In this document: in pieces, positions 9,645-19,355 of the stretch
Layout of the letters: each line of letters opens with the position of its first letter
Numbering within the stretch: the stretch's first letter is position 1
Assembly: GCA_029212405.1 (NCBI GenBank)
Contig: JARGNR010000010.1
Span: 29,207 to 93,206, forward strand
Source of the DNA: Saprospiraceae bacterium
GTDB taxonomy: Bacteria; Bacteroidota; Bacteroidia; Chitinophagales; Saprospiraceae
Reading direction: 5' to 3'
Length of the DNA: 64,000 nt
The notes under the pieces: model-generated
Seen by the model: the letters and a program-made list of their open reading frames with translations, nothing else
Told to the model about the DNA's origin: nothing
Databases searched by the model: none
Made by a program: the position numbers and the translations under genes

Positions 9645-11447
9645 ATGAAACAATTATTAAAAATAGTATGTCTTTTACTCCCTTTCAGCATGATGGGACA
9701 AGCATATACGGACTATGTAGGAGCAGGGCATTCTAAAGGCTTTACCATTACTGCCAGCCATAGTCTACCTAATGCCAGTGCCGAAAATACGGTAAATGGA
9801 AAAGGGATGGACAGCAAATATTTTTCAGCCTCTAGATTTCTTCAACATGCAACTATGGGTCCTTCAGAAAGTATGATAGAAGCTCTACTGGCTACTGATA
9901 ATGATTTTGAAAGTTGGATTGATAATGAATATACAAAACCAGCAACATATCTACAACCTGAAATGGAATTAATATGGGATGAAATTGTTGCCTATTATGT
10001 ATCACAAGGCTATGATCCAGAAGACCTTTTTGGTCCTTACAAACTTCACTTTGATTATGCGTATTGGCAAATATTAATGACCAACGATGATCACCTGCGG
10101 CATAAAATTGCAAATGCATTGAGTCAAATTCTTGTTATATCAAGTAATTCTGACTTAAGTGGATGGGCGGATGCATTGACAGGATACTATGATTTACTTT
10201 TAGAACATTCATTTGGTAACTATAGAGACTTATTAGAAGATGTTACTCTTTCCATACAAATGGGGTATTATCTAAGTCACTTAAACAATGCCAAAGAAAA
10301 TCCCGAAGCCAATACAAGTCCAGATGAAAACTATGCAAGAGAAATCATGCAATTATTCACAATCGGTTTATATGAATTGAATCCTGACGGCACAAGAGTA
10401 TTAGATGGAAGTGGTGATCCAATTCCGACCTATGATCAGAATGACATTCAAGAGTTTGCCAAGGTATTTACAGGATTAGGCGTAGGCGAATTAATCAATC
10501 CGAATGAATGGCCTTATCAACCTTTTTTTGGTCTAAATCTTTGGGCCGCTGTGAAAGACGTTCCGATGGTGATGTATGAAGACTTTCATGAAACTACGGA
10601 GAAAACTTTATTGAATGGCACCGTACTTCCTGCCAATCAACCTGGGATGACTGACATTAATGATGCTATTGACAATCTTTTTAACCATCCGAATGTAGGA
10701 CCTTTTATAGGAAAATTATTAATTAAACGATTGGTAAAATCCAATCCAACCCCTGAATATGTAAATAGAGTGACCAATGCTTTTAATGATAATGGAAGTG
10801 GAGTACGTGGTGACATGCAAGCTGTCATCAAAGCCATTTTGCTTGATGAAGAAGCTAGGAGTGGAGAGGCTATGTTGGCTCTAGATGCAGGACGAGCAAA
10901 AGAGCCAATGCAAAAAGTAACTGCATATGCCAGAGTAATGCCTTTAATTACACCCTATAATAGATACTGGAATCAAGGATATGATTTGTTCAACAATACA
11001 GGACAACACATATTGTCTGCACCAACAGTATTCAATTTTTACCTTCCTGACTTTCAACCAATCGGAGGAATAGCAGACAACAACTTGACTGCTCCTGAAT
11101 TTAAACTACACAATACATCCAATGCCATTTCTACAGTAAATCAATATTGGTGGATGGCCAATTTTTGGGATGGACACTTTTTCTCCACTTGGGATGATGG
11201 CGATTTACAAAGTGAGGTGAGAGTGGATATTGACGCTTTTATGCCTTTAGTAAACGAACCAGAACTGTTGGTGAATCGATTAGATAAATTATTAACCTTT
11301 GGTCAACTTTCTGATCAGACCCGAGATAATATCTTACCTATACTTCATGATACGTATTGGACATGGAATGACAATTGGGAAGTAGAAAGAATACGAGCTG
11401 CCATTTATTACATTCTGGTCTCACCGGATTACAACGTAATGAAGTAA
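9645..11447 (+). CDS. DUF1800 family exported protein
   Basis: I prefer the ATG at 9645, which gives a signal peptide (MKQLLKIVCLLLPFSMMGQA), over a TTG 24 bp upstream. The body (about 50-600) matches DUF1800: RFLQHATMGPSESMIEAL near the start, and ENYAREIMQLFTIGLYELNPDG in the middle, the family signature. Members are found beside DUF1501 genes in many Bacteroidota and Planctomycetes, but their biochemical role is unknown. The next gene, DUF1501, begins 27 bp downstream, so the two form an operon. Confidence 0.88.
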   Translation: MKQLLKIVCLLLPFSMMGQAYTDYVGAGHSKGFTITASHSLPNASAENTVNGKGMDSKYFSASRFLQHATMGPSESMIEALLATDNDFESWIDNEYTKPATYLQPEMELIWDEIVAYYVSQGYDPEDLFGPYKLHFDYAYWQILMTNDDHLRHKIANALSQILVISSNSDLSGWADALTGYYDLLLEHSFGNYRDLLEDVTLSIQMGYYLSHLNNAKENPEANTSPDENYAREIMQLFTIGLYELNPDGTRVLDGSGDPIPTYDQNDIQEFAKVFTGLGVGELINPNEWPYQPFFGLNLWAAVKDVPMVMYEDFHETTEKTLLNGTVLPANQPGMTDINDAIDNLFNHPNVGPFIGKLLIKRLVKSNPTPEYVNRVTNAFNDNGSGVRGDMQAVIKAILLDEEARSGEAMLALDAGRAKEPMQKVTAYARVMPLITPYNRYWNQGYDLFNNTGQHILSAPTVFNFYLPDFQPIGGIADNNLTAPEFKLHNTSNAISTVNQYWWMANFWDGHFFSTWDDGDLQSEVRVDIDAFMPLVNEPELLVNRLDKLLTFGQLSDQTRDNILPILHDTYWTWNDNWEVERIRAAIYYILVSPDYNVMK

Positions 11448-11474
11448 TATTTATTAAAATTAAAAAAGAAGGAC

Positions 11475-12914
11475 ATGGGACATCACCATCATAAAATAAA
11501 AAGAAGAACATTTCTAGGACAAGCAAGTTGCGCAGCGGTAGGTCTTACTACATTATTTTCCACCGTATTGAACCTGAAAGCAATGAATGCAGCTGCCTCA
11601 TTGAATTTTCCAAATTTGGCACCAGTTGGCCCATTTGACGATTATAAGGCTATGGTTTGTCTACTTTTAGCTGGGGGAAGTGATTCTTATAACATGCTAA
11701 TCCCCACAGGGACAAGTGATTATGAAGAATATTCCACAGTTAGATCTAATCAAGCCATTCCTCAAAATGAGATTATCAATATCAATCCACTCAATACTCC
11801 CGGCAAAACATTTGGAGTAAATCCAAATATGCCAAATATGGCGGCTATGTTTGATGAAGGTAAATTAGCTTTCATCTCGAATGTAGGGACCTTGATTGAA
11901 CCAACTACAAAAACAACACTATATAATGGAGTTGCTGATATTCCATTAGGATTGTTTTCGCATTCTGATCAGGTAATGCACTGGCAAACTTCAGTACCTC
12001 ATGACAGAGTTGCTACAGGATGGGGTGGAAAAATAGTAGATTTACTCAATTCCATACCGAACGGTCCAGATACCAATCCAAACATTTCTATGAATATTTC
12101 ATTATCTGGTAGTAATGTATTCCAAACGGGGCAAGGTAGTGTTGAATTCGCATTGAGTCCACAATGGGGTGCAAATGGGATGAATGGATATGGAGATGAA
12201 TGGCTGCAAAGTCAATTGAGGACAGAAGCCGTAGATAATATGGTAGATGCCCAATATCAAGATATCTTCAAAAAAACCTATGCCAAAACATTGAAGACGG
12301 CAAGAGATGGAAATCTGCAATATGAAGCAGCCGAAGCCAATGCTATTCCGCTTCAAACAGATTTTAATCAAAATAGTGATTTATCTCTTGCTTTCGAAAG
12401 AGTAGCCAAGACCATAAATATTAGAGAAGAGTTGGGAATGAAACGACAGATCTTTTTTATAGAGTATGGCGGCTGGGATCATCATGATGAATTATTAATT
12501 GCTCAGGGTGATATGTTGACAGAAGTAGACAATGCGCTTCAATCCTTCAGTCTAGCTATGGAAGAATTGGGCCTTTCAGATAAAGTGACCACGTTTTCCA
12601 TATCAGAGTTTTCACGAACCTTAATTTCTAATGGAAACGGTACCGATCATGCCTGGGGAGGTAATGTATTTGCCATGGGTGGAGCAGTAAATGGTCAGAA
12701 TATTTATGGCCAGTTTCCTCAATTAGCACTAGATTCAAGTTTAGAAATTGGAAATGGAGTATTGATACCTACCACCTCAGCGGATGAGTATTTTGCTGAA
12801 TTGGCTATGTGGTACAATGTGCCTTCCAGTGGATTATTAGATATATTTCCCAATCTAGGGAATTTCTATTCGGTTTCTTCGGGTGCCAATCCGATTGGGT
12901 TTCTGAATATTTAG
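11475..12914 (+). CDS. DUF1501 family protein with twin-arginine-like signal
   Basis: The N-terminus carries a Tat-type signal (KRRTFLGQASCAAVGLTTLF). The rest (about 50-479) is the DUF1501 domain, distantly related to alkaline-phosphatase/sulfatase folds: FDDYKAMVCLLLAGGSDSYNMLIP near the start, YGGWDHHD in the middle and TTFSISEFSRTL then GTDHAWGGN later. These Asp/His clusters are conserved and could bind metal. Export through Tat would mean it folds, perhaps with a cofactor, before export. The natural HHHH at residues 3-6 is not a cloning tag. It is co-transcribed with the DUF1800 gene and followed by a terminator. Confidence 0.9.
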   Translation: MGHHHHKIKRRTFLGQASCAAVGLTTLFSTVLNLKAMNAAASLNFPNLAPVGPFDDYKAMVCLLLAGGSDSYNMLIPTGTSDYEEYSTVRSNQAIPQNEIININPLNTPGKTFGVNPNMPNMAAMFDEGKLAFISNVGTLIEPTTKTTLYNGVADIPLGLFSHSDQVMHWQTSVPHDRVATGWGGKIVDLLNSIPNGPDTNPNISMNISLSGSNVFQTGQGSVEFALSPQWGANGMNGYGDEWLQSQLRTEAVDNMVDAQYQDIFKKTYAKTLKTARDGNLQYEAAEANAIPLQTDFNQNSDLSLAFERVAKTINIREELGMKRQIFFIEYGGWDHHDELLIAQGDMLTEVDNALQSFSLAMEELGLSDKVTTFSISEFSRTLISNGNGTDHAWGGNVFAMGGAVNGQNIYGQFPQLALDSSLEIGNGVLIPTTSADEYFAELAMWYNVPSSGLLDIFPNLGNFYSVSSGANPIGFLNI

Positions 12915-12944
12915 ACCTTCAAAATTAATTTCACAAAAAATAGT

Positions 12945-12978
12945 AAAGAGGCTTTCAGAAATGGAAGTCTCTTTTTTT
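12945..12978 (+). terminator. Rho-independent terminator
   Basis: A 12-bp stem (AAAGAGGCTTTC with GGAAGTCTCTTT, two G-U pairs, loop AGAAAT) is followed by a run of T. It lies about 30 bp after the DUF1501 stop codon. Confidence 0.85.
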
Positions 12979-13080
12979 ATTCAAATTTTCACACAATTTT
13001 AATTTGAATAGAAGGAAGATTTGAAACAACTTTTCTTGTAAATTCGTTATGCTATCAAAGTCAATAAAAAGATATAGTTT

Positions 13081-14670
13081 ATGAATAAAGTATTCATTAT
13101 TTATGCGCTACTCCTGTTTTCCATTCCTTCATTTACTCAAAAGGATGAAATTCAATGGGGTGGAGAATATGAAGATCGAGGATATTATTCCATTATTGGT
13201 GAATCTGACAACGCCCTATTTGTAGAACGTAAATACAACACACGTCTTAATAATCGGAATGTAGATATAGAATTGCTGCGATTTGACTCTGAAATGGAGG
13301 TAACGCATGGAATAGAATTAAGAGATCTGGAACAATCTAATTATGAAAGTATTGTTACGATCAATTCACCAGAAGGATTGGCACATATATATTACCAAAC
13401 TTCAAAACAGGGAGAACAATTTGTGTCTGCACAACTCTTTGATCACCAATCTCTACGAAAAACTGAAATCGTTGACCTAGCCCGATTCAAAATTTCAAAA
13501 CATGCAGATCAAACGGTTAGGCAAGATGGAAATTATCAATTTTCTTATGCCCTAGATGTTATTTTATCCAGAGATAAAACCAAAATGGCAATATTTTATG
13601 ATCAGGAGAAAGTAGGAAAGAAAAAGAGAAACTTCTATCAATATTGTATAATTGACATCAACAATAGATTTTCTATTCTCCATAAAGGCGATTTCTACAG
13701 TGATGATCAAAGTAATAAATATTTAATGAGTGATCGACACTTGTCTAATAGTGGAAAATTGACGTATGCCATAAAACGATATGTAAAAAATAATGGTACG
13801 GAACACATCAATAAGAAGCCTGCATATGACTATGAAATCCACCATATGTCAGGGGATAGTTTGGAGTACATTTATGATATCAGAGTAAAAAAAGAGTATT
13901 TAGATAAGGTTGTACTTGGCAGTGATGAAGAAGACAATTTATATATCGCTGGATACCTTAGAAAACAACCTTGGGGCGATATAAAAAAGTCCTACTTACT
14001 CAGTTTAGATAATTTAGGATATGATCGGTACAAGGTAGTAGATGAATATTCACGAAGAGATGTCAAAAAGATACAAGGAAAAGAAGGCAATAAATTAGAT
14101 GACAATTTTCAAACCATCGATATATTTCCAACAAACGATATTGTTTACTTGGTGAGACAATATCGAAGGAGAGGATCTCGAAATAATACTTTTAACAATA
14201 CAGGGTTTGGGGTAAATAGAATGAATCAATTCAATGATCTGATCTATTTTTGGAACTATGAAGATGTAATAATTGAGGGAATTGGAAAGAATACAGGGGA
14301 AAGATTATGGACGGCTATTAACCCACGAGAGCATGAAGATGACAATACCTTTTCCCGTTATTTTATCACAGGTCAAATGGAACTTATCAATAACAATCTA
14401 GTCTTTTTATATAATGAACGCGAAGAGAATATTGTCCGAATAAGGAGAAAAGAAAATCTAAAACGCACAGATATTCCGGGAGATAGAACAGCTATAACAA
14501 TGGCCGTGATAAATTCCAATGGAGAATTGATGTATCATGTTATAGACGAAGAAGATCATTTTCACATCCCTGAAAGAGGAGCTTTTATATCAAATGACGA
14601 TATTTATTTCTTGTATCACCATAAAAACTACAAACGTTTCAAAGTGGGTGTTTCAAGATCAGAAAATTGA
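13081..14670 (+). CDS. Exported protein of unknown function
   Basis: A 529-residue protein with a clear signal peptide (MNKVFIIYALLLFSIPSFTQ). The mature part is rich in charged and aromatic residues with repeated short beta segments (for example IFPTNDIVYLVRQYRR, LVFLYNEREENIVRIRRKEN), which suggests a beta-propeller-like or WD-like fold. No lipobox, sorting domain or catalytic motif is visible. I do not recognise the family. It stands alone between a terminator and the HtrA gene. Confidence 0.65.
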   Translation: MNKVFIIYALLLFSIPSFTQKDEIQWGGEYEDRGYYSIIGESDNALFVERKYNTRLNNRNVDIELLRFDSEMEVTHGIELRDLEQSNYESIVTINSPEGLAHIYYQTSKQGEQFVSAQLFDHQSLRKTEIVDLARFKISKHADQTVRQDGNYQFSYALDVILSRDKTKMAIFYDQEKVGKKKRNFYQYCIIDINNRFSILHKGDFYSDDQSNKYLMSDRHLSNSGKLTYAIKRYVKNNGTEHINKKPAYDYEIHHMSGDSLEYIYDIRVKKEYLDKVVLGSDEEDNLYIAGYLRKQPWGDIKKSYLLSLDNLGYDRYKVVDEYSRRDVKKIQGKEGNKLDDNFQTIDIFPTNDIVYLVRQYRRRGSRNNTFNNTGFGVNRMNQFNDLIYFWNYEDVIIEGIGKNTGERLWTAINPREHEDDNTFSRYFITGQMELINNNLVFLYNEREENIVRIRRKENLKRTDIPGDRTAITMAVINSNGELMYHVIDEEDHFHIPERGAFISNDDIYFLYHHKNYKRFKVGVSRSEN

Positions 14671-14791
14671 TCTAACTATTAGGACAACTATATTTAACCA
14701 AAATTTAAAATTTCATCCATAACATCTTTGTCAAAAATCATGTTTAACAAGTGAAAATATTAACACTAAGAGAACAGATAAAATAAAGAAT

Positions 14792-15964
14792 ATGAAAGCG
14801 ACAAACATCTTAAATGCGATCTTAATTCTAATCATTGGTATAGGAGGTGGAATTTGGTATTCAAGTACACAAAGTCAAGCCGACTCATTCGAGGAGATTG
14901 CAATTCATACAAAGTATGATAATGTAAAAACAGCCATTCCAGCTCCAAACAACTCTACTAAAAGAAAAGTAGACCCAATAACAGTAGTTACGGATGTAGA
15001 GACAGCTACGATTAATTTATTTGAAGAGACTGCTCCATCTGTATGTTTTATAAATACTTCAAAAATGACTCAATCAGGATATTGGAGTCAAAATCTATAC
15101 GAAACTCCTTCAGGTTCTGGTTCTGGATTTATTTGGGATGAAAACGGAAGTATTGTGACCAACTTTCATGTGATTCAGGGAGCAAGTAAGATCACTGTCA
15201 CACTCTCAGACATGTCCTCATGGGAAGCAGAAGTTCTGGGTGCCGAACCGAATAAAGATTTAGCTGTGCTTAAAATAAAAGCTCCATCACGATTATTGAC
15301 TCCAATAAAAGTAGGATTTTCTGAAGATTTGAGAGTAGGCCAATCTGTGTTTGCTATTGGTAATCCATTTGGATTGGATCAAACATTAACAACAGGAATA
15401 ATCAGTGCATTAGGAAGAGAAATAAATTCTATAACAGGCGTACCGATCAATGATGTCATTCAGACAGATGCAGCAATCAATCCCGGAAACTCTGGAGGTC
15501 CATTATTAGATAGTAGTGGTCGATTAATTGGTGTGAACACTATGATTTATAGCCCTTCTGGTGCAAGTGCAGGAATTGGCTTTTCAATACCTGTAGATGA
15601 AGTAAATTGGGTAGTCAGCGATATTATAAAATATGGTGAAGTGAGAAAACCGCTTATTGGAGTTTCATTGATCCCTTCAAAACGAGCACGAGAAGCAGGG
15701 TTAGTAGGTTCACTCATATTAAAGGTCGTTGAAAATGGTCCTGCCGACAAAGTGGGCTTGCGAGAAACTTCAAGAAACAATAATGGAGAAATTGAATTAG
15801 GTGATATCATCATAGGAATCAATGATATTGATATTAAAAACAATAATGATCTGTTCCTTGCTTTGGAAAAATTTGCTCCTGGAGATAAAGTTTCTATAAC
15901 GTATCAGCGAAATGGTAAGGAACTTGCCGTTGATTTGGTTCTTGGGAGTTCCGTTGGAAGCTAG
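14792..15964 (+). CDS. Membrane-anchored HtrA/DegS-like serine protease
   Basis: S1C family protease with an N-terminal membrane anchor (about 7-25), a trypsin-like domain (about 65-280) and one PDZ domain (about 285-385). The catalytic triad is H126 (TNFHVIQG), D156 (NKDLAVLKI) and S234 (GNSGGPLL). A single PDZ and an anchor resemble DegS more than DegP. The role is probably envelope stress sensing or clearing damaged periplasmic proteins, by family knowledge. No sigma or anti-sigma gene is next to it. A second, two-PDZ HtrA is encoded at 59974-61479. Confidence 0.93.
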   Translation: MKATNILNAILILIIGIGGGIWYSSTQSQADSFEEIAIHTKYDNVKTAIPAPNNSTKRKVDPITVVTDVETATINLFEETAPSVCFINTSKMTQSGYWSQNLYETPSGSGSGFIWDENGSIVTNFHVIQGASKITVTLSDMSSWEAEVLGAEPNKDLAVLKIKAPSRLLTPIKVGFSEDLRVGQSVFAIGNPFGLDQTLTTGIISALGREINSITGVPINDVIQTDAAINPGNSGGPLLDSSGRLIGVNTMIYSPSGASAGIGFSIPVDEVNWVVSDIIKYGEVRKPLIGVSLIPSKRAREAGLVGSLILKVVENGPADKVGLRETSRNNNGEIELGDIIIGINDIDIKNNNDLFLALEKFAPGDKVSITYQRNGKELAVDLVLGSSVGS

Positions 15965-16069
15965 AAAGATGAGTTGACATTCCATATATCTCCAATAAAT
16001 CCGCTAAAAGGATTTAATGTTTTTCAACAATAAATTCTACCTTGCTCATAAATTCCAATCGTAAGGTAA

Positions 16070-17524
16070 ATGAAAAATACAGCCTCGGATTTATTCAAAA
16101 TAATTGAAACAATTATCCCCGACTTGCATGCCTATGTGGAAAAAAGCATGGAGGGGCAAGGAATTGTATTGAAACAACAATTGGCATCTACACTCGCCAA
16201 AGATTTAAACTTGGTTCAATGGATTAAAAATGGAGGTATCAATGCGACCAATGTAAATCAATTCCTGCGCACCTATTTGGAGCACAGCCAACGGATGCAT
16301 CATCCCCACTATATCGGACATCAAGTATCCTCATCTCATTTAGCTTCTGCCGTAGCAGACTTTATCCATGGAGTAATCAATAACCCTATGGCTATTTATG
16401 AGATGGGGCCAAGTGCTTCAGTCATAGAACAAACCATTATTAACTGGATGTTGGATAAAGCGGGATGGTTTAAGGGAGAAACAATTGATAATTTTGAAGA
16501 CAATCCCAATAACGGAGGTGGAGTATTAACCCACGGTGGATCGATGGCCAATTTAACTGCTTTATTATCTGCTCGAGCAAAAGTAGCACCAGAAGCTTGG
16601 GATTCTGGAAACCCGAACAATTTGGTTGTGATTGGATCAGAAGTAGCACATTACTCCATCGCTCGATCTATTTCAATTATGGGCCTTGGAAAGAAAAACA
16701 TGGTATCGGTCCCTACTTCAAAATCAGAAGTGTTACAGGCTGAACATTTAGAATCTGTTTATAAAAGAACACAAAACGAGGGAAAAACTGTGATGGCGGT
16801 TATAGCCAATGCATGTGCTACATCAACTGGTCTTTATGATCCAATAGATGAGATAGGTCAATTCTGTAATGAATATGGACTATGGTATCATGTAGATGGT
16901 GCACATGGAGCATCTGCCTTGTTATCGGATAAATATAAAGGACATCTCAAGGGGTTGGAAAGAGCGGACTCCATGATTTGGGACACTCATAAAATGCTTA
17001 GGACCTCTGCCTTGTGTGCTGCCGTATTATTTAAGGATGCAAAAAACCTAACCAATACATTTCAGCAAAAGGGAAGTTATCTTTTTCATGACAAAGAAAA
17101 GCCAGGATTTGATTTGATGCCATATACGATAGAATGTACCAAATCTGGAATTGGCACTAAATTATTCTGGGTCTTAGCAGCCGAAGGTGAAAAAGGGTTG
17201 GCCAACTATATTGACCGTCAATACGATGTCACCAAAGAATTTTATTCTATTATATCCAATGCATCAGATTTTGAATGCCCCTATTATCCAGAATCAAATA
17301 TTCTTTGTTTTAGATATAAAGCTGGACCAGATACCAATGAATTCCAATTAAAAATCAGAAATGAGTTGGTTAAAAGTGGACAATTCTACATTACCTCTAC
17401 AGAAATTAAGGGCATTCGATATTTACGATTAACGGTGATCAATGCACTTACTAATTCTGAACATATTCAAACGTTGATTAAAACCATAAGAGCAATTGCT
17501 ATTTCAATGAATCCCCAACCATAA
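16070..17524 (+). CDS. Group II pyridoxal-phosphate-dependent amino-acid decarboxylase
   Basis: Fold type I PLP enzyme of the glutamate/aromatic-amino-acid/diaminobutyrate decarboxylase group. The PLP lysine is near residue 308 in SMIWDTHKMLRTSALC; HVDGAHGAS (about 274-282) supplies the aspartate that contacts the pyridine nitrogen, and TSTGLYDPIDEI precedes it. Length 484 is typical. The substrate cannot be told from sequence. It might make an amine such as beta-alanine, tyramine or 1,3-diaminopropane. It is not near the polyamine operon at 51-59 kb. A small lipoprotein gene follows after 50 bp. Confidence 0.88.
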   Translation: MKNTASDLFKIIETIIPDLHAYVEKSMEGQGIVLKQQLASTLAKDLNLVQWIKNGGINATNVNQFLRTYLEHSQRMHHPHYIGHQVSSSHLASAVADFIHGVINNPMAIYEMGPSASVIEQTIINWMLDKAGWFKGETIDNFEDNPNNGGGVLTHGGSMANLTALLSARAKVAPEAWDSGNPNNLVVIGSEVAHYSIARSISIMGLGKKNMVSVPTSKSEVLQAEHLESVYKRTQNEGKTVMAVIANACATSTGLYDPIDEIGQFCNEYGLWYHVDGAHGASALLSDKYKGHLKGLERADSMIWDTHKMLRTSALCAAVLFKDAKNLTNTFQQKGSYLFHDKEKPGFDLMPYTIECTKSGIGTKLFWVLAAEGEKGLANYIDRQYDVTKEFYSIISNASDFECPYYPESNILCFRYKAGPDTNEFQLKIRNELVKSGQFYITSTEIKGIRYLRLTVINALTNSEHIQTLIKTIRAIAISMNPQP

Positions 17525-17574
17525 TTCATGAATTTGAGGTCTATACAAATACTACTATAAACCATTAAAGAGAT

Positions 17575-18033
17575 ATGAAATCAAATATAGCCTCTCTTTC
17601 TATTCTCCTCCTTTTAATCCTGTCTTCGTGTACAGATACATTCGATTGCAACTGTTTTGATTATAAAGGCAAGGCAAAAATAATAACAGAGCGTAAAACC
17701 GTATCCAGAATAGCTGGCGAAGACACTATTATCACTCTTTCCCAAGATACTTTTGAATTTGAATTGTTATTGGGATGCGATAAATTTCATGTAGGCTCTG
17801 AAGAAGGAGAATTTATGGTAACGGATTCTCTGATTATATTTAATCAAACTAAAGACTATTGCCCTCCCAATGTTGACTGCATCTATACATTTGGTAGGAA
17901 TGTATACAAATGGGAATGTTCTGATAATGGAACTCGGCTAATTTTGACAGAAGAGTTTAAACCCGAACGTACATTAGTACATCAATTGGGAAGTGTAACG
18001 TATTCGCTATTAAATCAAGAAATTAATTATTAA
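17575..18033 (+). CDS. Small lipoprotein of unknown function
   Basis: 152 residues with a lipoprotein signal (SILLLLILSSC, lipid on the cysteine). The mature part contains several cysteines (DCNCFDY, LLGCD, DYCPPNVDC, WECSDNG) that could form disulfides in the periplasm. I do not recognise the family. Its TAA stop codon overlaps by two bases the stop codon of the convergent barrel gene (18030-18749), a very tight convergent pair. Confidence 0.6.
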   Translation: MKSNIASLSILLLLILSSCTDTFDCNCFDYKGKAKIITERKTVSRIAGEDTIITLSQDTFEFELLLGCDKFHVGSEEGEFMVTDSLIIFNQTKDYCPPNVDCIYTFGRNVYKWECSDNGTRLILTEEFKPERTLVHQLGSVTYSLLNQEINY

Positions 18034-18749
18034 AAAACATTGATTACCAGATTGGCTGAAATGTAGTAGTTCCTTAAAAAGAAAACTTGAGTAGGAATAA
18101 TTTGATAAATTGTCTCTTTATAAATCGGATTATTATTGATATAGATTTTATTCAGCCCATAGGAGAATCTGGTACCAATAGCGATGTTATTGGCGATTTT
18201 GGTTCCAATTCCGACCACTGCTGATACATCTGTTGATTTTATTTCAGGTTCAATTTGAGCAAATGAAACATCAGTAAAGTCTCTCACGTTTTCTTGAATT
18301 CTTAGATCAATCAATCGACTCAAAGCAATTCCGCCCTCAAAGTATAGTTTAGATTTAGCCCCATGAGGTTTGAGTGATAGCATCAATGGAATTTCTGCAT
18401 AATCTAAATGGATGAATCTGCTTTTAGGATAAGATACTCTAAATTCAATTTCTTCTTCTTCAATGCTGGCTCCCTTACGAATCAATAAAAAATTCACATC
18501 AAAACTCAGTTTTTCGTTAATAAATGCAGACACCTTTAATCCACCAAAGATGCTAGAATAATCATATCCTGTATAATTGTCCCCATCCAGTTGTGAAAAT
18601 GTAAGACCTCCTATAATCCCTGCAGAAAATCTTTTATGTACTTTTTTTGTATGTCCTCTTTGAGCAGAAGAAATATAGATAAACCCCAATAGAAATATAC
18701 CTATCAAAATATTTCGATTTACCAAAGGTCTGTAATTATTCATCATCAA
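18030..18749 (-). CDS. PorT-like outer-membrane beta-barrel protein
   Basis: 239 residues with a signal peptide (ILIGIFLLGFIYISSAQ) and the hallmarks of the OMP_b-brl_2/PorT-like family: AGIIGGLTFSQLDGDNYTGYD after the signal, SAFINEKLSFDVNFLL, YAEIPLMLSLKP and GIGTKIANNIAIGTRFSYG. Eight to ten strands are expected. PorT proper is a T9SS part, but this family is large and most members are of unknown function. A run of ATG codons at the start leaves the exact start open by two residues. Confidence 0.78.
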   Translation of the reverse strand: MMMNNYRPLVNRNILIGIFLLGFIYISSAQRGHTKKVHKRFSAGIIGGLTFSQLDGDNYTGYDYSSIFGGLKVSAFINEKLSFDVNFLLIRKGASIEEEEIEFRVSYPKSRFIHLDYAEIPLMLSLKPHGAKSKLYFEGGIALSRLIDLRIQENVRDFTDVSFAQIEPEIKSTDVSAVVGIGTKIANNIAIGTRFSYGLNKIYINNNPIYKETIYQIIPTQVFFLRNYYISANLVINVF

Positions 18750-19072
18750 CTAAAAATTGTTTATCTGTGTATCCAAAAATACAAAGAAAACTTCATTAAA
18801 TGTTAGGAATACAACCTTTCATTCAATTCTAGAGTCTGATATTGAGCATGAAAAATGAAAAGGATACTATCTTGTATAATCTCAACGTTTTACTGTGTTT
18901 ACATAGGATTTTAAAATTACTTTTAAGGGTTTACTTTAGATGCAAAATCTATTCTCGATTCTATCGTGTGAATTCGTAAGTCTTGGTACGTTAAGAACAC
19001 AAAAGAAACAATATCTATTATAAACCAAAAATGGGTTAATTATTTCAACTGTAAGCATCGAACTAAAACCAA

Positions 19073-19336
19073 ATGTATTACATCAAAAACGAGAAGAAGA
19101 AAAACAAGCTTATTGGTCAATGTTTTACCCATATGGGTATGGATGAATATACCCAATCCGTTATGTCTGTTGTAGAAGATGGAAAAACACTTTACTCTTC
19201 TATTTTAACGGATATTCACAATGTAGGTGTCACATTAGCTCGTAAATATCGACTAATAAGAAATTCCTATTTAATATTTCTTTATGGAGTCATAATTTCA
19301 GTTATTTTATTTGCAATTTGCCATCTCGTCTACTAA
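19073..19336 (+). CDS. Mini membrane protein resembling the C-terminal part of PycTM (Pycsar effector family)
   Basis: 87 residues. One transmembrane helix lies at about 65-86 (SYLIFLYGVIISVILFAICHLVY). The stretch FTHMGMDEYTQSVMSVVED, LYSSILTDIHNVG and LARKYRLIRNSYLIF matches, from memory of the family, the region before and through the last helix of Pycsar-effector (DUF5706) proteins. Those proteins normally also have two N-terminal helices and often an HD domain, which are absent. I found no decayed N-terminal half in the 320 bp upstream. It ends 19 bp before the large MPE-barrel gene, so it is probably the first gene of that operon. Confidence 0.6.
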   Translation: MYYIKNEKKKNKLIGQCFTHMGMDEYTQSVMSVVEDGKTLYSSILTDIHNVGVTLARKYRLIRNSYLIFLYGVIISVILFAICHLVY

Positions 19337-19355
19337 ACCTTAATGAATCTTATTC

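Noticed and set aside
11475..11500. HHHH run at the start of the DUF1501 protein, like an affinity tag
   Set aside because: It lies directly before a normal twin-arginine signal in native-looking sequence with no vector features; natural His runs occur here.
18849..18980. A missing N-terminal half of the PycTM-like protein upstream of 19073
   Set aside because: The only frame there (43 codons) has no helices or motifs of the family and is closed by a stop well before 19073.
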